Shown in pieces: positions 43,042 to 50,508 of a DNA stretch of 64,000 nt. The stretch spans positions 2,366,501 through 2,430,500 of the forward strand of contig JADJWT010000001.1 in NCBI GenBank assembly GCA_016716225.1, read 5' to 3'. The position numbers and the translations under genes were made by a program. The stretch is from Ignavibacteriota bacterium. GTDB lineage: Bacteria > Bacteroidota > Ignavibacteria > Ignavibacteriales > Melioribacteraceae. Under the pieces are notes generated by a model. The model ran no database searches and had not been told where the DNA came from. It saw nothing but the letters and a program-made list of their open reading frames with translations. Position 1 is the stretch's first letter. Every line of letters begins with the position of its first letter.

Positions 43042-45326
43042 TGGCAAAAAAGAAATCGGGTTTTCTTAAAGTAAAAAATAAACAATTAGTTTACACACTT
43101 GGAATTGGATTTATAGTTTTTTTTCTTTTAATCGGATATTTATTTTACAATCATATTGTTTCCGGTTTGCCTTCGTTAGATCAGCTTGAAAATCCCAAAC
43201 AAAGTTTAGCTAGTAACGTAATTAGTATAGATAATGAAATTATCGGTCAATATTATAGAGAAAACAGAAGAGAAATTAGTATTGATAGCATTCCATCATT
43301 TGTAGTTGATGCTTTAATTTCTACAGAAGATAGAAAATTTTATGATCACTGGGGAGTTGATTTAGGCAGATTTATTAAAGCAATGTTTAAAACAATTTTC
43401 CTTGGTAAAAAAGAAGGCGCTAGTACAATTACACAGCAATTAGCAAAAAATTTATATGATCTTAAAGTTGCCCGCGAAAATTTATTTCAAACCGGCGTAA
43501 GAAAAATTAGAGAATGGTTTACTGCAATTCAAATTGAACAAACTTATACAAAAAGAGAAATTCTTGAAATGTATCTGAACAATTCCTTTTTCGGAAACAG
43601 AGCATATGGTATTGAAATGGCAACTCAAAATTATTTTGGGAAAAGTGCAAAATATCTAACGCTTCCGGAAGCTGCAGTTTTTATTGGATTGCTGAAATCA
43701 CATGTTTATTATAATCCGATTCGCCGACCAGAAAATGCTCTGAGAAGAAGAAATGTGGTTTTGTATAATATGGTTGATAATGAAATGTTATCTGAAGAAG
43801 AATATGAAAAATTAAAAGATGTTCCGTTAAAACTTACTGCTGAAAATTTGAATGACGGAATGCAAAGCTCAATGGCACCTCATTTTGTTGAACATGTAAG
43901 AAAACAATTGGAATCAATGGCAGATAAGTATGGTTATAATCTTTATGAAGATGGTTTAAAAATTTATACAACAATACATAGTAAAATGCAGAAAATTGCA
44001 AATAAAGCAGCTGAAGATCATTTGAATGAATATCAAAAATTATTTGATAAATATTGGAAGTGGGAAAGTAATAAATCTGTTTTAGATGATTTAGTTGATA
44101 AAGCAATTAAGAATGATAAAAATTATCAAGCGGTGAGAAGCGAAGAAAAGAAAAGAATTTATAGAAAATTAAAAAATTCAAAATCATTTATTGATTCCGT
44201 AAAAACTATTGCGCAGACAATTGAGGTTGGATTTGTTTGTTTGGATGCAACAAATGGTGAAATAAGGGCTATGATAGGTGGGAAAAATCAAGATTTCAGC
44301 TACGGTATAAATCATGCCACACAAACTAAAAGACAGCCCGGATCTTCATTCAAACCAATTGTTTATACTACTGCACTAGAAAATGGATTATATCCGGCAT
44401 TCCCAATTATAAATCAAGAATTCAATTACGAAGGCTGGAATCCGCACAATTTTGATAATACTACTGGCGGATTTATGACACTTCGAGACGGATTGAGAAC
44501 CTCAGAAAATTTAATTAGTGCACGAATAATTATCGAAGGTCACGTTGAGTTATGGCAAGTAGGAAGAATTGCAAATAAATTAGGAATAAAAACTAAATTA
44601 AATTTAGTTCCGTCAATTTCACTTGGAACTTCTGAAGTTACTTTAATGGAATTAACTTCTGCTTATGCAACTTTAGCCAATAAAGGAATTTACAACGAAC
44701 CTATTTCAATTCTCAAAATTGAAGATAAAGACGGAATAATGATAGACCAGTTTTCACACAGTTCCAGAGAAGGATTATCTGCCGAAACTTCATTTTTAAT
44801 TACAAACATGCTTGAAACTGCATTAAATGAAGGAACCGGAGCAAGAACAAGATCAATACATAAATTTTATAGACCAGCCGCTGGGAAAACGGGAACTACA
44901 CAAGATTATGGAGATGCATGGTTTATGGGATTTACTCCGCAATTAGCTGCTGGAGTTTGGGTTGGTTTTGATGATAGACGTGTTTCATTTACTGGAAAAT
45001 ATGGACAAGGTTCGCAAGCTGCAAATCCAATTTGGTCAAATTTTATGCGCGAAGTTTATGCACAACTCGATTTTCCATTTGAATCTTTTTCGTTTCCTGA
45101 AAGTGGAAATATCACGACCGTTAAATTTTGCAGAGAATCTATTTATCAGTTTGGAAATCCAAGATTATATTCAAGCGATTGTTCTACTGGTGAATTAATT
45201 GATTATATAAATCTTAAAGACATCCCAATTCCTTTTGTAAAAGGAAGAGATACAAAAGTGAATTTATATACTAAATTTTATAAACCGGATAGTAATTCCT
45301 ATGAAGCACAAGAAATTGACGAATAA
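43041..45326 (+). CDS. mrcA: Class A penicillin-binding protein 1A (transglycosylase/transpeptidase)
   Basis: 761 residues. Polymerises and cross-links peptidoglycan in the periplasm, anchored by one N-terminal helix (about 18-38). The GT51 domain shows STEDRKFYDHWGVD (catalytic Glu, about residue 96), EGASTITQQLAKNLY (about 130) and EILEMYLNNSFFG. The transpeptidase domain has the active-site SSFK (about 433), SEN (about 492) and KTGT (about 617) motifs. A 120-residue insert lies between the domains. The gene overlaps lpxH by one base and is followed by a decayed region. Confidence 0.95.
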   Translation: MAKKKSGFLKVKNKQLVYTLGIGFIVFFLLIGYLFYNHIVSGLPSLDQLENPKQSLASNVISIDNEIIGQYYRENRREISIDSIPSFVVDALISTEDRKFYDHWGVDLGRFIKAMFKTIFLGKKEGASTITQQLAKNLYDLKVARENLFQTGVRKIREWFTAIQIEQTYTKREILEMYLNNSFFGNRAYGIEMATQNYFGKSAKYLTLPEAAVFIGLLKSHVYYNPIRRPENALRRRNVVLYNMVDNEMLSEEEYEKLKDVPLKLTAENLNDGMQSSMAPHFVEHVRKQLESMADKYGYNLYEDGLKIYTTIHSKMQKIANKAAEDHLNEYQKLFDKYWKWESNKSVLDDLVDKAIKNDKNYQAVRSEEKKRIYRKLKNSKSFIDSVKTIAQTIEVGFVCLDATNGEIRAMIGGKNQDFSYGINHATQTKRQPGSSFKPIVYTTALENGLYPAFPIINQEFNYEGWNPHNFDNTTGGFMTLRDGLRTSENLISARIIIEGHVELWQVGRIANKLGIKTKLNLVPSISLGTSEVTLMELTSAYATLANKGIYNEPISILKIEDKDGIMIDQFSHSSREGLSAETSFLITNMLETALNEGTGARTRSIHKFYRPAAGKTGTTQDYGDAWFMGFTPQLAAGVWVGFDDRRVSFTGKYGQGSQAANPIWSNFMREVYAQLDFPFESFSFPESGNITTVKFCRESIYQFGNPRLYSSDCSTGELIDYINLKDIPIPFVKGRDTKVNLYTKFYKPDSNSYEAQEIDE

Positions 45327-45373
45327 TTTTTCATAGTTACAAAGGAAAAAATATTTCTTGGATTTCAAAATTA

Positions 45374-45470
45374 GAAGCACGAAAGAGAGAAAAATATTTA
45401 AAATCTGGTATTGGAAAAGAATTTCTAAAAAGATTAATAAACAAAAGCCCGGATGGCGAAATTGGTATAC
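45374..45470 (+). repeat. Direct repeat, first copy (97 bp)
   Basis: Identical to 45671-45767 except at two positions (A for T at 45386, T for C in the following ATCTGG segment). It covers the end of the GIY-YIG reading frame plus the 5' part of tRNA-Leu. Offset between copies is 297 bp. Recent duplication is implied by the few differences. Confidence 0.9.
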
Positions 45471-45490
45471 CTACCTGCCGGTAGGCAGGC
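45471..45490. repeat. Short palindromic element in the truncated tRNA copy
   Basis: CTACCTGCCGGTAGGCAGGC separates GGTATAC from GCGCTA, two pieces that are contiguous in the intact tRNA-Leu at 45761-45773. Its GC content stands out from the surroundings. It resembles CCTGCCTACCGGCAGG-type dispersed palindromes seen in other genomes. Confidence 0.75.
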
Positions 45491-45502
45491 GCGCTAAGAT
45501 AA

Positions 45503-45787
45503 ATGTTTAAAGTATATGCAATAAAAAGTACTTGTAAAAATTATATTTAAGTTGGATTAACCAACAATCTTGAAAAACGATTAATTCAACATAATAAAGG
45601 TTTAGCAAAAGCGACAAAACCCTATAAACCATTTGAATTAATTTATTTTGAAAGTTGTGATAATAGAATTGAAGCACGAAAGTGAGAAAAATATTTAAAA
45701 TCTGGCATTGGAAAAGAATTTCTAAAAAGATTAATAAACAAAAGCCCGGATGGCGAAATTGGTATACGCGCTAGGTTCAGGTCCTAG
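45503..45787 (+). pseudogene. GIY-YIG (UPF0213-type) nuclease pseudogene with two nonsense codons
   Basis: Reading from ATG 45503 gives MFKVYAIKSTCKNYI, stop, VGLTNNLEKRLIQHNKGLAK and so on to EARK, stop, EKYLKSGIGKEFLKRLIN. The first stop (TAA at 45548) sits where the family has Tyr in Y(V/I)G. The second (TGA at 45683) sits where the first repeat copy still encodes Arg. The frame then runs into tRNA-Leu and ends at the TAG at 45785-45787, so the original protein's C-terminus was tRNA-derived. Protein of this type is a small single-domain nuclease, often found next to tRNA genes. Confidence 0.85.
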
Positions 45788-45827
45788 TGGGAGCAATCCT
45801 GTGCAGGTTCGAATCCTGTTCCGGGCA
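45744..45827 (+). tRNA. tRNA-Leu (anticodon CAG)
   Basis: The acceptor stem GCCCGGA (45744-45750) pairs with TCCGGGC (45820-45826), with discriminator A at 45827. The anticodon stem CTAGG/CCTAG encloses TTCAGGT, anticodon CAG, reading CUG. A class II long variable arm (about TGGGAGCAATCCTGT) and T loop TTCGAAT confirm leucine type. CCA is not encoded. The 5' 24 bases are duplicated upstream at 45447. Confidence 0.95.
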
Positions 45828-45840
45828 CGAATTTTATAAT

Positions 45841-46725
45841 GTGGTAAAATTTTTGAGTAACGAAAATAATAATTCCGAATTATCACATCTTTATAATCAA
45901 GCAATTGAATTTACAAATTCTCATTACGAAAACTTTCCCGTACTATCATTTTTTACTCCAAAACATTTAAGAAAATTTATTGCTGTTGTTTATCAATTTG
46001 CCAGACAAGCTGATGATATTGCTGATGAAGGAAATTTTTCAAACCAAAAAAAAATAGTTGAACTTGAGAAATATGAAAATGAATTAAATTTAGCTTTCAA
46101 TCAAAATTATGAAAATGATTTTTGGAAAGTTTTTCATCACACCATAATCACAAAAAATTTAACAAAAGAAAATTTTATTAATTTGATAAAAGCATTTAAA
46201 CAAGATTTAATGAAATTTAGATATAATGGTTTTGATGATTTATTAAATTATTGTAAAAATAGTGCTGATCCGGTTGGAAGAATTATTCTTGAAATTTACG
46301 GCGTTAAAAATAATGAAATTGAAAAATATTCCGATTTTATTTGTACTGCACTTCAGCTTACAAATTTTTATCAAGATGTTTCTGTGGATTTTCAAAAAGG
46401 AAGAATTTATATTCCTCAAAATGAAATGCAAAAATTTTCAATCGAAGAAACTGATTTTCAAAATACTTCGAGTAATAAAATTCAATTCGTTGAATTAATG
46501 ACGTTTCAAATTGAACGTACAAGAAAAATGTTTTCAGAAGGAAGAAAATTATTAAACTTTTTACCATTAAGATTGCGCATGCAAATATTGGTTACAATTA
46601 AAGGCGGTGAAGCAATTTTGCAGAAAATAGAAAATATAAATTTTGATGTATTAAATCAAAGACCAAAATTGAATAAATTAGATTTCGTAAAAATATTTTT
46701 ATCAGCTTTAATTTTCAGGAAATAA
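45841..46725 (+). CDS. hpnC: Squalene synthase HpnC (presqualene/hydroxysqualene pathway)
   Basis: First or second enzyme of the three-step route from farnesyl diphosphate to squalene. The 294-residue protein has HYENFPVLSFFTPKHLRKFI, the Asp-rich FARQADDIADEG near residue 55 and the second Asp-rich region NFYQDVSVDFQKGRIYIP near 177, both needed for magnesium-diphosphate binding. The open frame extends back into the tRNA; GTG 45841 is chosen, with TTG 45853 as the alternative. It stands 13 bp after tRNA-Leu and is followed at 1 bp by hpnD, so the three hpn genes are an operon. Confidence 0.9.
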   Translation: MVKFLSNENNNSELSHLYNQAIEFTNSHYENFPVLSFFTPKHLRKFIAVVYQFARQADDIADEGNFSNQKKIVELEKYENELNLAFNQNYENDFWKVFHHTIITKNLTKENFINLIKAFKQDLMKFRYNGFDDLLNYCKNSADPVGRIILEIYGVKNNEIEKYSDFICTALQLTNFYQDVSVDFQKGRIYIPQNEMQKFSIEETDFQNTSSNKIQFVELMTFQIERTRKMFSEGRKLLNFLPLRLRMQILVTIKGGEAILQKIENINFDVLNQRPKLNKLDFVKIFLSALIFRK

Positions 46726-46726
46726 T

Positions 46727-47581
46727 ATAGAAACAGCACAACAAATATCAAAAAAAAGTAAAAGCAGTTTTTACTACACTTTTGCATTTTTACCGAAACA
46801 AAAACGCAATGCAATAAAATCAATATATGCATTCTGTCGAATGACAGATGATATTGTTGATAACTCAAAAGAATCAAAAGAACAAAAAATTGCTAATCTG
46901 AAAATATGGAAAAATGATTTTGAAAAATCTTTAAATGGAAAATCAGAAAATCCATTACTAATTGAATTATACAATGTTATAAAATTTTATAAAATTCCTA
47001 CTCAACCGTTTTTTGATTTGATTGACGGCGTTGAAATGGATTTAGAAAAAAATAGATTTGAAAATTTTGAAGAGTTAAAAAAATATTGTTACAATGTTGC
47101 ATCCACAGTTGGACTAATGACAATTCCAATTTTTGGGTATAAAAATTCAACCACGGAAAAATTTGCAGTAAATTTGGGAATTGCTCTTCAATTAACAAAT
47201 ATAATTCGTGATGTAAATGTTGATGTAAAAAATGATAGAATTTATTTACCGAAAGAAGATTTAGAAAAATTCAATTATTCAGAATTTGATTTAATGAATT
47301 CAGTTTACAATGAAAATTTTTGTGATTTAATGAAATTCGAAGCTGAAAGGGCAAGAGAATTTTATAGAGATGGGGATAAGTATTTATCAAAAGAAGATAA
47401 ATCAAATATGTTTACTGCACGAGCAATGGAATATATTTATTTACGGCTTCTAGATAAAATTGAAATAGAAAATTTTAATGTTTTTTCTAAAAAAATTAGC
47501 GTGTCAAATTTCAACAAAATTTTTATTGCTTTATTTGTTTTTATAAAATATAAAACGTTTTGTAAATGGCTAAAACTATAA
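46727..47581 (+). CDS. hpnD: Squalene synthase HpnD, apparently starting at an AUA codon
   Basis: 284 residues if started at ATA 46727. The first in-frame ATG (46841) is inside the conserved core: the 38 codons before it read TAQQISKKSKSSFYYTFAFL, PKQKRNAIKS and IYAFCRMTDDIVDN, where family members align from their own start and which carries the first Asp-rich motif. No ATG, GTG or TTG lies between the stop at 46709 and 46841. AGGA (46717-46720) is six bases before the ATA. The second Asp-rich motif is NIIRDVNVDVKNDRIYLP. HpnC and HpnD together make hydroxysqualene from farnesyl diphosphate. Confidence 0.85.
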   Translation: METAQQISKKSKSSFYYTFAFLPKQKRNAIKSIYAFCRMTDDIVDNSKESKEQKIANLKIWKNDFEKSLNGKSENPLLIELYNVIKFYKIPTQPFFDLIDGVEMDLEKNRFENFEELKKYCYNVASTVGLMTIPIFGYKNSTTEKFAVNLGIALQLTNIIRDVNVDVKNDRIYLPKEDLEKFNYSEFDLMNSVYNENFCDLMKFEAERAREFYRDGDKYLSKEDKSNMFTARAMEYIYLRLLDKIEIENFNVFSKKISVSNFNKIFIALFVFIKYKTFCKWLKL

Positions 47582-48852
47582 TCATTGGCGGCGGGTTAGC
47601 CGGATTATCAGCAGCAGTATATCTATCCAAGAATAACCGCAAAGTTGAATTAATTGAATCATCACCTAAACTTGGCGGAAGAACATATTCTTTTTTTAAC
47701 AAAACTTTCAATTCAGAAATTGATAATGGGCAGCATTTACTTTTGGGTGCATATAAATCAACATTGGAATTTTTGAAAATTACCAATGCAATTAATAAAA
47801 TAGAATTTCAAGATAATTTAAAAATTATTTATAAAAATAAAGTTGGTGAAAGTTTTACTATTGATGCTTCAAAATATTTTTATCCAATAAATTTACTTTC
47901 TGCTATTTGGAATTTTAATTCGCTTACGAAAAAAGACAAATTTAATTTTATAAGATTTGTCAGTTCAATTTCATTTCAAAATGATAAAAATTTAGAAAAA
48001 ATTTCTGTCAAAAAATATTTGATAAAAAACAACCAATCAGAAAATGCAATAAAATCCTTCTGGGAAATTTTAGCAATTAGTGCACTAAACACCAATATTG
48101 ATGAGGCTTCTGCTGTATTATTTAATAAAATGTTGAAGAAAATATTTCTTGCTGGAAATAAATCAACCACAATTTTAACTCCAAAAGAAAATTTAAGTAA
48201 GATTTTTATTGATCCTTCTTTAGAATATTTGAAGCAAACAAGTTTTAATTATTCCATTTCCGAAAAGTTAGAAAGTATAAAAATTTATAATAATATTATC
48301 ACTGAATTAAAAACTGATTTACGAACTATTACAGATTTTGAAAATGTAATTTTAGCTATCCCACCTTATCAAATACTCAAATTAAATTGCAATGAGAAAT
48401 TACTTCAAAGTGATTTTTTAGAGTTTGAATATTCAGCAATTATTTCGGTAAATATGAAACTGAAAAAAAATATTTTCACGGAAAAGTTTGTTGCGTTAAT
48501 TGATTCTGAAGTAGATTGGATTTTTAATCATAATAAATACATCTCAATTGTAATAAGCGACGCAAATAAATTTGTTGAATTATCAAAAGAACAAATTTTG
48601 GAAATTTGTATAAATGAACTTCAGAAATACTTTAAGAATTTTGAAAAAGATCTAATCATAAAGAGTTTAGTGATAAAAGAAAAAAGGGCAACAATAAAAT
48701 CGACACCTGAATTTGAAAACTTTCGAAATAAAATAGTAACGAAAATAAAAAATCTTTCAATTGTTGGAGATTGGACAAATACCGGTTTGCCACAAACTAT
48801 TGAAAGTGCAATTCTTAGCGGAAAGTTGTCGGCATTCAAATTTATAAAATAA
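47566..48852 (+). CDS. hpnE: Hydroxysqualene dehydroxylase HpnE (FAD-dependent)
   Basis: 428 residues with an N-terminal Rossmann FAD site, KTIIIGGGLAGLSAAVYLSK (GxGxxG) and ESSPKLGGRTYS near residue 34, followed by NGQHLLLGAYKST, typical of the squalene-associated FAD oxidoreductases. The C-terminal FAD-contact segment is VGDWTNTGLPQTIESAILSG near 405. HpnE reduces hydroxysqualene to squalene. It overlaps hpnD by 16 bp. No squalene-hopene cyclase or shikimate-type carotenoid gene is adjacent, so the end product is not shown. Confidence 0.92.
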   Translation: MAKTIIIGGGLAGLSAAVYLSKNNRKVELIESSPKLGGRTYSFFNKTFNSEIDNGQHLLLGAYKSTLEFLKITNAINKIEFQDNLKIIYKNKVGESFTIDASKYFYPINLLSAIWNFNSLTKKDKFNFIRFVSSISFQNDKNLEKISVKKYLIKNNQSENAIKSFWEILAISALNTNIDEASAVLFNKMLKKIFLAGNKSTTILTPKENLSKIFIDPSLEYLKQTSFNYSISEKLESIKIYNNIITELKTDLRTITDFENVILAIPPYQILKLNCNEKLLQSDFLEFEYSAIISVNMKLKKNIFTEKFVALIDSEVDWIFNHNKYISIVISDANKFVELSKEQILEICINELQKYFKNFEKDLIIKSLVIKEKRATIKSTPEFENFRNKIVTKIKNLSIVGDWTNTGLPQTIESAILSGKLSAFKFIK

Positions 48853-48964
48853 AGTTTTCAAAAATTTCGTTATCCCTGTTTTTAATTAGCGGAAAATATT
48901 ATATTAGGTTATAAGAGTATTTTTATAGTATAAAGTAATAATCAATAACTTCTGAAGATTTATT

Positions 48965-49033
48965 TGTTTTTCTGAACGAAGTGAAGAATCTCTTTAATTC
49001 AAAACTTAAGATATTTCGTTTCGATCAAAATGG
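48965..49033. repeat. Degenerate GAACGAAGTGAAGAATCT-type intergenic repeat
   Basis: The stretch TCTGAACGAAGTGAAGAATC and, 30 bases on, GATATTTCGTTTCGATCAAAA resembles the ends of a common imperfect palindromic repeat (..CGAACGAAGTGAGGAATCT..). It lies in the 244-bp gap before the citrate synthase gene. The family likeness is from memory and the second half is decayed. Confidence 0.4.
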
Positions 49034-49096
49034 CATAATAAGTACTTCGGAAGTAAAAAAGTTAATTAATTATTTGAATTCAAACCGGAGGTTAAC

Positions 49097-50416
49097 ATGT
49101 CAGATCTAAAAGAAAAGTTGTTTAAGAAAATTGAAGCATGGCGCCCGCGTACCACTCGTCTTTTAAAAGAATTTGGAAATGTTAAAATTGATGAAGTTGA
49201 TATTGGTCAAGTTATTGGAGGTGCGAGAGATATTAAAAGTCTTGTTACCGATATTTCCTATCTCGATCCGTTTGAAGGAATTAGATTCCGTGGATTTACC
49301 ATTCCCGAAGTTTTAGAAAAACTTCCAAAAGTACCCGGCGGAGAAATGCCATATGTGGAAGGATTTTTCTACTTTTTGTTAACTGGCGATATTCCATCGA
49401 TGGAAGATGTTCAAGCTGTTGCAGAAGAATTTAGTAAACGTCATGAAGTTCCGCAATACGTATTTAATATCTTAAAAGCTATGCCGGAAGATTCCCATCC
49501 AATGGTAATGTTTTCAACAGCAATTTTAGCAATGCAAAAAGAATCTGAATTTGTTAAAGAATACAATTCCGGTCATTTAAAGAAAAATGATTATTGGGCT
49601 CCGACTTATGAAGATGGGTTAAATCTTCTTGCAAAAATTCCGGGAATTGCTGCATTCATTTACAGATTGAAATATAAAAATGGTGACATTATTGAATCTG
49701 ATTCAAAATTAGATCTTGGCGGAAATTTTGCTCATATGATGGGAATAGCAAAACCTTATGATGATGTTGCAAGAATGTATTTCATTCTTCACAGCGATCA
49801 TGAAAGCGGGAATGTTAGTGCACACGCTGGTCACTTAGTTGCAAGTGCACTTTCGGATTTATATTACTCAATTTCTGCAATGACAAATGGTCTTGCCGGA
49901 CCTTTGCACGGACTTGCAAATCAAGAAGTACTAAGCTGGCTTCATGGTGTTTATGATCAAATGGGCGGAAAAGTTCCAACTGAAGCTGAGATGAAACAAT
50001 TTGTTTGGGATACATTAAAAGGCGGACAAGTAATTCCTGGATTTGGTCATGCAGTTTTAAGAAAAACTGATCCACGCTATATGGCGCAGAGAGAATTTAG
50101 TTTGAAACATTTACCAAATGATCCGCTTTTCCAATATGTTGATTTACTATTTAAAGTTGTTCCTCCTATTTTGTTAGAACAAGGTAAAGCAAAAAATCCT
50201 TGGCCAAATGTTGATGCACAATCCGGAGTTATTCAATGGTATTATGGATTAAAAGAATATGATTTCTACACTGTTCTTTTTGCAGTTGGAAGAGCTTTTG
50301 GTGTTGTTGCAAATATTATTTGGGATCGTGGACTTGGTTACCCAATCGAACGTCCAAAATCTGTTACAACAGAAATGCTCGAAGAAGCTGCTGGGATTAA
50401 AAATGCAAATTCATAA
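49097..50416 (+). CDS. gltA: Citrate synthase, eukaryotic/mitochondrial-like type
   Basis: Condenses oxaloacetate and acetyl-CoA into citrate for the TCA cycle. The 439-residue protein has the His-containing HSDHESGNVSAHAGHLVAS (about residue 234), GPLHGLANQEV (about 274), PGFGHAVLRKTDPRY (about 320) and NVDAQSG with the catalytic Asp (about 375). The whole alignment is closer to the mitochondrial-type enzyme than to the E. coli hexameric GltA, judging from these motifs. Start ATG 49097 follows a GGAGG ribosome binding site (49087-49091). A strong terminator follows, so it is monocistronic. Confidence 0.95.
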   Translation: MSDLKEKLFKKIEAWRPRTTRLLKEFGNVKIDEVDIGQVIGGARDIKSLVTDISYLDPFEGIRFRGFTIPEVLEKLPKVPGGEMPYVEGFFYFLLTGDIPSMEDVQAVAEEFSKRHEVPQYVFNILKAMPEDSHPMVMFSTAILAMQKESEFVKEYNSGHLKKNDYWAPTYEDGLNLLAKIPGIAAFIYRLKYKNGDIIESDSKLDLGGNFAHMMGIAKPYDDVARMYFILHSDHESGNVSAHAGHLVASALSDLYYSISAMTNGLAGPLHGLANQEVLSWLHGVYDQMGGKVPTEAEMKQFVWDTLKGGQVIPGFGHAVLRKTDPRYMAQREFSLKHLPNDPLFQYVDLLFKVVPPILLEQGKAKNPWPNVDAQSGVIQWYYGLKEYDFYTVLFAVGRAFGVVANIIWDRGLGYPIERPKSVTTEMLEEAAGIKNANS

Positions 50417-50451
50417 ATTGATTTTATTTTCCTAATTTCTGGAAACTGAAT

Positions 50452-50480
50452 AAAAGGGATGTATTCGCATCCCTTTTTTT
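50452..50480 (+). terminator. Rho-independent terminator after citrate synthase
   Basis: AAAAGGGATG (50452-50461) pairs perfectly with CATCCCTTTT (50468-50477) around the loop TATTCG, followed by further T. It cleanly ends the citrate synthase transcript. Confidence 0.9.
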
Positions 50481-50508
50481 TATTACAAATTTTTGAGGAT
50501 TATTTTCA

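Larger units (their letters stand above)
45344..45490 (+). pseudogene. C-terminal remnant of a GIY-YIG nuclease gene running into a truncated tRNA-Leu copy
   Basis: In one frame this reads SYKGKNISWISKLEARKREKY followed by LKSGIGKEFLKRLINKSPDG, the tail of a UPF0213-type GIY-YIG protein with no start and no catalytic part. It ends in the first 24 bases of tRNA-Leu (45447-45470), which are interrupted by the palindrome CTACCTGCCGGTAGGCAGGC (45471-45490). The 97 bases 45374-45470 match 45671-45767 with only two differences, so this is half of a direct duplication. Confidence 0.75.

Noticed and set aside
45447..45490. A second tRNA-Leu gene upstream of the intact one
   Set aside because: Only the first 24 bases match, a palindrome interrupts it, and no anticodon arm or T arm follows; it is a duplicated fragment.
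45327..45502. An insertion sequence remnant after PBP1A
   Set aside because: No transposase motif is visible; the region is explained by the duplicated GIY-YIG tail and tRNA fragment.
46243..46567. Several overlapping open frames inside hpnC on both strands
   Set aside because: They have low-complexity Phe/Leu/Lys composition caused by the AT-rich coding sequence and conflict with the clear HpnC frame.
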